Origin: Sphaerisporangium rufum
Lineage (GTDB): Bacteria > Actinomycetota > Actinomycetes > Streptosporangiales > Streptosporangiaceae
Reading direction: 5' to 3'
Length of the DNA stretch: 64,000 nt
NCBI RefSeq assembly: GCF_016863395.1
Contig: NZ_BOOU01000012.1
Coordinates: 62,001 to 126,000, forward strand
The notes beneath the pieces were generated by a model that was given only the letters and a program-made list of their open reading frames with translations, was not told the origin of the DNA and made no database searches. Position numbers and translations under genes: made by a program. The first letter of the stretch is position 1. Each line of letters starts with the position of its first letter. Positions 59,257 to 64,000 of the stretch are shown in pieces.

Positions 59257-59943
59257 TCAGGCCTGCGGAACGGGGTTGTAGCGGCGGAAGTCGACGATCC
59301 GGCCGCTGCCGCGGACGTCGTAGACGACCTCCAGGTCCACCGGGTGGCCGGCCAGGGCGGCGGCCTCCCGGGCCAGCCGGCGCAGCCGGCGGCGGCGCGT
59401 CCAGCCGAGCCAGTCGCGCGGGTCGTCCGGATCCGGCGAGCCGCTCCACACGCTGGCGCCCTGACCCCACCCGGTCGGATGCCCGCTCATGACCAGCGCC
59501 GAACACCGCACGTCCGGCACGTCCTGGACGACGATCGACCACGGCAGCCGGGTGGTGGCCGGGTTCTCCAGCCGGTGGTGGGCCAGCATGTCGTACAGGC
59601 CGTCCAGCAGGCCGCTCCAGGTGCTGCCGTCGTAGAACTGCGGGCTGGCGCCGAAACCGCCGCCGGCCGGGCAGGTGGCGGACACCGCGATGCGCACCGA
59701 CCCCCGGATCGCCGCCCACGCCTCGCGCAGCGCCCCGCCGAGCACCTCGGCGACGTCCATGCCCGCGGCGGTGACCGGCACCACGAAGCCCCGCGCCACC
59801 GGGAAACCGACCCGCAGCGCGCGCGACAGCAGCGCCGCGCCGTCCCCGACGATCTGCGGATTCACCGAATGCGGGCCGCCCAGCGGGATCACCTCCGGTA
59901 CGGCCGCGTCATCCCGGGCGGGCTCGTGTGCCAGGTGTCGCAT
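59257..59943 (-). CDS. Miniature PEP synthase/PPDK N-terminal-domain-like protein
   Basis: 228 residues from the ATG at 59941-59943 with GGAGG four bases upstream. Its segments align in order with the ATP-grasp domain of PEP synthase/PPDK (and Rph): IVGDGAALLSRALRVGFPVARGFVV (VGGKGANLxxLxxxGFPVPPGFVV), VRIAVSATCPAGGGFGASPQFYDGST (AVRSSATxEDxxxxSFAGQ), WSIVVQDVPDVRCSALVMSGHPTG and PVDLEVVYDVRGSGRIVDFRRYN (QDIEWxxxxxGxLxxLQxR). The first Lys of the GGKGxN loop and the RSSAT Arg are replaced, and the phosphohistidine and PEP domains are missing. It may be a pseudo-enzyme or a binding domain. The family normally has 550-900 residues. Confidence 0.65.
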   Translation of the reverse strand: MRHLAHEPARDDAAVPEVIPLGGPHSVNPQIVGDGAALLSRALRVGFPVARGFVVPVTAAGMDVAEVLGGALREAWAAIRGSVRIAVSATCPAGGGFGASPQFYDGSTWSGLLDGLYDMLAHHRLENPATTRLPWSIVVQDVPDVRCSALVMSGHPTGWGQGASVWSGSPDPDDPRDWLGWTRRRRLRRLAREAAALAGHPVDLEVVYDVRGSGRIVDFRRYNPVPQA

Positions 59944-60274
59944 GTCTCCTCCATCCAACCCGTTTCCACCCCTCGGTGATGGGTACGTGGACGGCGCGTG
60001 GAAGGCTCAGGCCGATTCTCCGCTGGCGCGCCCACACGAGCGTAACCTCGGGCCGGCCGTGCTCCGATCATCCGGAACATCCGCCGCCGGCCCCCGTTTC
60101 GCCGCCCCGGCCACCGAACCGGGGATTCACCAGGGGTGGGGAGCAGCGGCCGGCCACGCCGGTCAACCCTACCCTCGCGGTTATGTTTCTGTGACCTTTC
60201 GGCCGCGCGACGCCGGGCGCGCCAAGGCGACCGCCTGCTCGCCGGTCCGGCGAGCAGGCGGTCGCCGCCCTGTC
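59944..60274. other. 331-bp intergenic between the PPDK-like and small secreted protein genes
   Basis: No supported gene. It contains the upstream region of the PPDK-like gene and, at its right end, the terminator of the small secreted protein. No promoter could be assigned. Confidence 0.5.
60226..60266 (-). terminator. Strong terminator of the small secreted protein gene
   Basis: An 18-bp perfect stem (60226-60243 with 60249-60266) around GGTCC, nine bases beyond the stop codon. Confidence 0.85.
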
Positions 60275-60592
60275 TCAGTTCTTCAGCTGCCAGCCGCCGG
60301 ACGCGGCCTCCTCCGACGAGAGGCAGGTCGCGACGGAGATGCCCTGGTGCACCTTCTTCCACAGGCCGTACCGGGGGGTGTACTTCTCCGAGCCGATCCG
60401 GTAGCACCGCACCGTCGCCCGGTAGTACCCCGTGCCGCTGGTGCAGTTCGCCCAGTACGAGTTCCCTTCGTACCGGCCGCTGCAGTTGGACGGCGTGGCG
60501 TGCGCGGCCGTCGCCGGGACCAGTACCGCCCCGGCGGCCAGCAACCCGCCGATCACCGCTGTCTTGACCGCCTTGGTCACTCCAGTCTTCAT
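60275..60592 (-). CDS. Small secreted cysteine-containing protein
   Basis: 105 residues; ATG with GAGGGAG upstream. The signal peptide (KTAVIGGLLAAGAVLVPATAAHA) is cut near residue 32. The mature 73 residues (TPSNCSGRYEGNSYWANCTSGTGYYRATVRCYRIGSEKYTPRYGLWKKVHQGISVATCLSSEEAASGGWQLKN) contain four Cys, probably two disulfides, and many Tyr/Gly. This kind of tiny secreted beta-rich protein is common in actinomycetes and of unknown function. It is a single-gene unit with its own upstream region (60593-60816) and a strong terminator. Confidence 0.78.
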   Translation of the reverse strand: MKTGVTKAVKTAVIGGLLAAGAVLVPATAAHATPSNCSGRYEGNSYWANCTSGTGYYRATVRCYRIGSEKYTPRYGLWKKVHQGISVATCLSSEEAASGGWQLKN

Positions 60593-60816
60593 TCGCGCTC
60601 CCTCATCGATACCGGCACCACGGTGATCACGACCGGCCCTGACCCCTCCCGGACATGATCACCGTGGCGATGCCGGAACCATAAGGGAAACGATCTTGCC
60701 CGGCCATGTCTTTCAGCCTGGACTGAAACCCGCAGGTCAGGGCAGGATCAGCCGGCCGCCCGGCCCGCCTGCGGTCGGCTTCCTCGCCGCCGGCCCCGGC
60801 CGTCCCGCACCGGACA

Positions 60817-62442
60817 TCAGGTGCCGGTGGGGCCACCGGTCTCCCGGAGCCGGCCGCCGGTCAGCTCCAGCCACCGGGCCACCCCGATCTCGGCCAGGAA
60901 CCGCGCGTCGTGGCTGACCACCACGAAGGCCCCCTGGTAGGCGGCCAGCGCGCTCTCCAGCCGCCCCACGCTGACCAGGTCGAGGTTGTTGGTGGGCTCG
61001 TCCAGCAGCAGGAGCTGCGGCGGCGGCTCGGCGCACAGCACGCAGGCCAGCGTGGCCCGCAGCAACTCGCCCCCCGACAGCACCCGCACCGGCAGGTGCG
61101 CCCCCGCGCCGCGGAACAGGAAGCGGGCGAGCAGGTTCATCCGTTCCGCCTCCGGCAGCGCGGGGGCGAACGCCGCGAGGTTCTCCGCCACCGTACGCCC
61201 GGCGTCCAGCAGGTCCAGGCGCTGCCCGAGGTAGGCGATCCGGCCGCCGGCCCGCCGGGTGGTGCCATGGGCCGGCTGGAGGTCACCGGCGATCAAGCGC
61301 AGCAGGGTGGACTTGCCGGCGCCGTTGGCGCCGGTGAGCGCGATACGCTCCGGCCCGCGGATCTCCAGGTCGACGCCCGGTTCGGCGAACAGGCCGCGCA
61401 TCCGCAGGCCCTCGCCGCGGAACAGGGTGCGCCCGGGGGGCACCGCGGTCCCCGGCAGCTCCAGCACGATCTTCCGGTCGTCGCGCAGTGCCCGCTCCGC
61501 CTCGTCCAGCCGCGCCCGGGCGTCGTCCACCCGGGCGGCGTGGGTGTGCCCCGCCCGCCCGGCCGACTCCTGGGCGCCGCGCTTGAGGCCGCCGGCGACG
61601 ATCCGGGGGAGCCCGGCGCTCTTCAGGTTGCGGGCGGCGTTGCCGGCCCGGCGCTCGGCGCGTTCCCGGGCCTGCTGCATCTCGCGCTTCTCCCGCTTCA
61701 GTTCCTGCTCGGCGCCGCGGACGCTCCGCTCGGCGGCGTCCTGCTCGGCGCGCACCGCCTCCTGGTAGGCGGTGAAGTTCCCCCCGTAGGAGCGCAGCCC
61801 GCCCGGCTCCAGCTCGGCGATGCGGTCCATCCGGTCCAGCAGCGCCCGGTCGTGGCTGACCAGCAGCAGGCACCCCTTCCACTCGTCCAGAACCGCGGCG
61901 AGCCGGCGGCGGGCGTCCAGATCGAGATTGTTGGTCGGCTCGTCGAGCAGCAGCACGTCCGGGCGCCGCAGCAGCCGCCCGGCCAGGCCCAGCGAGACCA
62001 CCTGGCCGCCGCTCAGCGTGCCCAGCCGGCGGTCGAAACCCAGGTCCGCCAGGCCGAGCCGGTCGAGCTGGGCGCGGGTGCGCTCCTCGATGTCCCAGTC
62101 GTCGCCGATCGTGGCGAAGTGTTCCTCGCGGGCGTCCCCGGACTCGATGGCGTCCAGCGCGGCGATCACCGGGGCGACACCGAGGACCTCGGCCACGGTC
62201 GGCTCCGCCGACAGCGGGAGGTCCTGCGGCAGGTAACCCAGCGCGCCGCCGACGGTGACGCCGCCGGCGGCCGGGCGGTACTCGCCGGCGATCAGCTTGA
62301 GCAGCGTGCTCTTGCCCGCGCCGTTCGGCGCGACCAGGCCGGTGCGGCCGCTCCCCACGGTGAAGGAGAGGTCGGTGAAGACCGGGGTGTCGTCCGGCCA
62401 GGAGAAGGAGAGGTGCGAGCAGACGATGAACGCGTCGGACAT
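60817..62442 (-). CDS. ABC-F family ATPase (ribosome-associated, possible antibiotic resistance)
   Basis: 541 residues from the ATG at 62440-62442. Two ABC domains in tandem without membrane helices: first Walker A APNGAGKST, signature LSGGQVVSL, Walker B VLLLDEPTNNLD; second Walker A GANGAGKST, signature LSGGELLRA, Walker B LLLLDEPTNNLD. The interdomain linker (AEQDAAERSVRGAEQELKREKREMQQARERAERRAGNAAR) is the coiled arm that enters the ribosomal exit site. ABC-F proteins either protect the ribosome from drugs or assist translation, and the actinomycete type with a short linker and this layout is often a resistance protein. A leader hairpin and a small frame upstream suggest induction by attenuation. 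Confidence in ABC-F is high; the resistance role is inferred. Confidence 0.92.
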   Translation of the reverse strand: MSDAFIVCSHLSFSWPDDTPVFTDLSFTVGSGRTGLVAPNGAGKSTLLKLIAGEYRPAAGGVTVGGALGYLPQDLPLSAEPTVAEVLGVAPVIAALDAIESGDAREEHFATIGDDWDIEERTRAQLDRLGLADLGFDRRLGTLSGGQVVSLGLAGRLLRRPDVLLLDEPTNNLDLDARRRLAAVLDEWKGCLLLVSHDRALLDRMDRIAELEPGGLRSYGGNFTAYQEAVRAEQDAAERSVRGAEQELKREKREMQQARERAERRAGNAARNLKSAGLPRIVAGGLKRGAQESAGRAGHTHAARVDDARARLDEAERALRDDRKIVLELPGTAVPPGRTLFRGEGLRMRGLFAEPGVDLEIRGPERIALTGANGAGKSTLLRLIAGDLQPAHGTTRRAGGRIAYLGQRLDLLDAGRTVAENLAAFAPALPEAERMNLLARFLFRGAGAHLPVRVLSGGELLRATLACVLCAEPPPQLLLLDEPTNNLDLVSVGRLESALAAYQGAFVVVSHDARFLAEIGVARWLELTGGRLRETGGPTGT

Positions 62443-62560
62443 GTGGCGGGACCTCGGAGACGGTGCCCGGGCGCGGCGCGGCGCCCCGGAAGTGGACAGG
62501 GGGAACGACGGCGACGGCCACGCCGGCGGCGCGCACCGCGCCACGCCGGGGCCGATCGGT

Positions 62561-62578
62561 CTCCGGTATCACCCGGAG
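62561..62578 (-). promoter_or_regulatory. Hairpin in the ABC-F leader
   Basis: CTCCGG-GTGATA-CCGGAG on the minus strand, about 120 bases before the ABC-F start. Together with the possible 16-codon frame just upstream (62588-62638) it looks like an attenuation-type leader. Confidence 0.35.
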
Positions 62579-62587
62579 ATGTCGTCG

Positions 62588-62638
62588 TCACCTGCCACGT
62601 CTGTCTCCCTGAACCACGATCGATGCGCCCTCCACCAT
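62588..62638 (-). CDS. Possible leader peptide of the ABC-F gene
   Basis: A 16-codon frame (MVEGASIVVQGDRRGR) ends just before the leader hairpin. No good ribosome binding site precedes it, although a TATGGT box overlaps its start. The frame is also open further upstream. A real leader peptide is plausible because ABC-F resistance genes are often controlled this way, but it may be chance. Confidence 0.2.
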   Translation of the reverse strand: MVEGASIVVQGDRRGR

Positions 62639-62891
62639 AACACCGGCGCCGGACGCGGCGGGGGTGGTGATCACTCCGGTCAGCCTGGCCGCCGGGCGCG
62701 GCTGGCGTAAGGCCGTTTCGGCGACCGTCGCATCGATCGCGTGTTCGTCCCCGTGGAGACCGGCGACCTTCAGCAGCTCGGCGTGACCCTGGACGCTGAA
62801 GACGTCGAGCGCGCGACGTGCTCGATCTATGCTCGCCTGATGGGTCGTGCGGCGCCCGGCCGCCGGTGGTGCCGTCTGTGCTGGAGGGGCG

Positions 62892-63230
62892 ATGTCGGAC
62901 TGCGTCGAGGTGCACGTGACGGCGGGCGGCCGGGAGGAGGCCGACCGGATCTGCGCCGCGGTCGTCGAGCGGCGGGTGGCGGCGTGCGCGCAGGTGGTCG
63001 CGCCGATCACCTCCACCTACCGGTGGCAGGGCCGGGTGGAGCGGTCGGAGGAGTGGCTGCTGTTCATGAAGACCACCGCACAGCGGTTCGACGATCTGGC
63101 GGCCGTCGTGCGGGAGCTGCACTCCTACGACGTCCCGGAGATCGTCGCCATTCCGCTGGCCGGCGGCACCCCCGACTACCTGGACTGGATCAGGACCGAG
63201 ACCTCCCCGGCCGCCCCCGAACGGTCGTGA
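62892..63230 (+). CDS. cutA: CutA1 divalent-cation tolerance protein
   Basis: 112 residues from the ATG at 62892, preceded by GGAGGGG. It matches CutA throughout: VEVHVTAGGREEADRICAAVVERRVAACAQVVAPITSTYRWQGRVERSEEWLLFMKTTAQRFDDLAAVVRELHSYDVPEIVAIPLAGGTPDYLDWI. The conserved ACAQV, STYRWQG, EEWLLFMKT, HSYDVPEI and YLDWI motifs are all present. It is a small trimeric cytoplasmic protein linked to copper tolerance and signalling, without a settled molecular role. It stands alone, divergent from the ABC-F leader. Confidence 0.95.
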   Translation: MSDCVEVHVTAGGREEADRICAAVVERRVAACAQVVAPITSTYRWQGRVERSEEWLLFMKTTAQRFDDLAAVVRELHSYDVPEIVAIPLAGGTPDYLDWIRTETSPAAPERS

Positions 63231-63359
63231 TCTCCCACCGGCGCCGGACGCGGGCGAACGCGATGGCGCCCGGGAGGCCGGGAGGCTGATTCACCGGCCG
63301 TTGTCTGGTGCGAATGTGACGGCGCGCATAGCATCGGGCTCGGCAAGGAGGGTGATCAC

Positions 63360-64000
63360 GTGTCCCAGCCGGATACGGCCACGGCCCGGACCCCCGCGTG
63401 GCGGTACGCCATCGGCATGTTCGGCACCTCGATCCCGATCAACATGATCAAGGGATCGATGATCCTCTTCTATGTCGAGATCCTCGGGCTGGACGTGCGC
63501 GCCTACGGTGTGGTGATGGTGATCTACGCGGTCATCGACGCGGCCGACAACCCGCTGCTCGGGCACCTGTCGGACCGGGGGCGCAGCAGGTTCGGCCGGC
63601 GGCGGCCGTGGCTGGTCGCCGGCGCGCCGATGCTCGCGGCCTGCATGATCGCGTTCTTCTCCGCGCCGGACTCGCTGCACGGCGCCGGCCTGGTGCTGTG
63701 GTTCGCGGTGTTCGCCATCCTGTGCGAGGCCTTCGACTCGATGCTCAACGCCAACTACGGCGCGCTGCTCCCCGAGCTGTACCCGCGGGAGCGGGACCGC
63801 GCGGTGGCCAACGGCCTACGCCAGGGCTTCCAGCTGGTGGCACTGGTGATCTCGCTGGCGGTCACCCCGCTGCTCACCACCCAGGTGTTCGGCACCGAGC
63901 GGACCACCGAGGGCTTCCGCACCACGGCGATCATCTACGGGGTGATCGCGGTGGCCGTGATCGTCTTCATGGCGATCGGCGCCCGGGAGAACCCCCGCCA
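63360..64000 (+). CDS. GPH-family (glycoside-pentoside-hexuronide) sugar symporter, partial
   Basis: First 213 codons only; it runs off the right edge. GTG start with AAGGAGG eight bases upstream. The first helices and the GPH signature are readable: TPAWRYAIGMFGTSIPINMIKGSMILFYVEILGLD, then YAVIDAADNPLLGHLSDRGRSRFGRRRPWLVAGAPMLA (the DxxxDPxxGxxSDRTRxxxGRRRPWL-type loop), and ANYGALLPELYPRERDRAVANGLRQGFQLVALVISLAVTPLL. It is a membrane sodium- or proton-coupled symporter for a glycoside or pentoside. Its downstream genes are unseen, so a link to the sugar loci is only possible. Confidence 0.88.
   Translation, partial: MSQPDTATARTPAWRYAIGMFGTSIPINMIKGSMILFYVEILGLDVRAYGVVMVIYAVIDAADNPLLGHLSDRGRSRFGRRRPWLVAGAPMLAACMIAFFSAPDSLHGAGLVLWFAVFAILCEAFDSMLNANYGALLPELYPRERDRAVANGLRQGFQLVALVISLAVTPLLTTQVFGTERTTEGFRTTAIIYGVIAVAVIVFMAIGARENPR

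Noticed and set aside
1-64000. Biosynthetic gene cluster, prophage, integrative element, tRNA or CRISPR locus
   Set aside because: No PKS/NRPS/terpene core, no integrase or transposase motifs, no tRNA cloverleaf and no spacer-repeat structure were seen. The SARP gene alone does not establish a cluster.

Overview
The window is about 64 kb of very GC-rich DNA with tightly packed genes, frequent 4-bp start/stop overlaps, GTG/TTG starts and strong G/C at third codon positions. SARP/AfsR-type regulators, many LacI-family regulators, secreted carbohydrate-active enzymes, a cell-surface LPMO and ABC sugar transporters without their own ATPase all point to a filamentous actinomycete. The exact genus cannot be read from the sequence. 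I see no rRNA, tRNA, CRISPR array, transposase, integrase or phage module. The region reads as an ordinary chromosomal arm rich in accessory metabolism.

Left part (1-14.1 kb), signalling and regulation: an NB-ARC/TPR protein carrying a short RHIM-like amyloid motif at its N-terminus; a minus-strand pair (GT-B-like glycosyl/glycerophosphotransferase plus a small unknown protein); an AfsR-like SARP/NB-ARC/TPR regulator behind a relatively AT-rich intergenic region; another NB-ARC ATPase; a divergent FAD-monooxygenase/MarR pair with a readable promoter and operator; a small winged-helix protein overlapping an SDR reductase; and a STAS anti-anti-sigma protein.

Middle part (14.3-38 kb), mixed metabolism and surface proteins: an orphan molybdenum-hydroxylase large subunit; a divergent MFS/HxlR pair; a membrane-anchored AA10 LPMO followed by 34-36 bp tandem repeats; an ABC1/UbiB kinase; a DUF2243-CtaG operon; several secreted proteins (I36-like inhibitor, unknown, BP74-like); an ArsR-like regulator; a 1274-residue secreted protein joining a transglycosylase-like module to a golvesin-like domain and an endonuclease/exonuclease/phosphatase domain; isochorismatase-like hydrolase; catalase; dienelactone hydrolase; YihY/BrkB membrane protein; an orphan AceE-like thiamine-diphosphate enzyme; and a PH-domain membrane protein.

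Right part (38-57 kb), two sugar-utilisation loci. The first is one minus-strand operon: lacI, lipoprotein, two permeases, GH130 phosphorylase, with a double AAACCGGTTT operator around its promoter. The second is a candidate beta-L-arabinofuranoside/arabinose-glycan locus: lipoprotein, two permeases and GH127, then a separately promoted pair of secreted enzymes (GH43 and an MGH1-like enzyme, both with discoidin domains). Two adjacent lacI genes and a 5-bladed propeller glycosidase follow on the plus strand. A recurring element with core AGGTTTTCG overlaps the -10 boxes of both main promoters, and a second palindrome lies in the GH43 leader. This gives a testable two-repressor wiring.

Right end (57-64 kb): sulfotransferase and TauE/SafE sulfite exporter, divergent, each with an inverted repeat in its upstream region; a miniature protein resembling only the N-terminal domain of PEP synthase/PPDK; a small secreted cysteine-containing protein with an 18-bp terminator stem; an ABC-F protein with a hairpin-containing leader; CutA; and the start of a GPH-type sugar symporter that runs off the window. 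Convergent gene pairs are repeatedly separated by long perfect hairpins.
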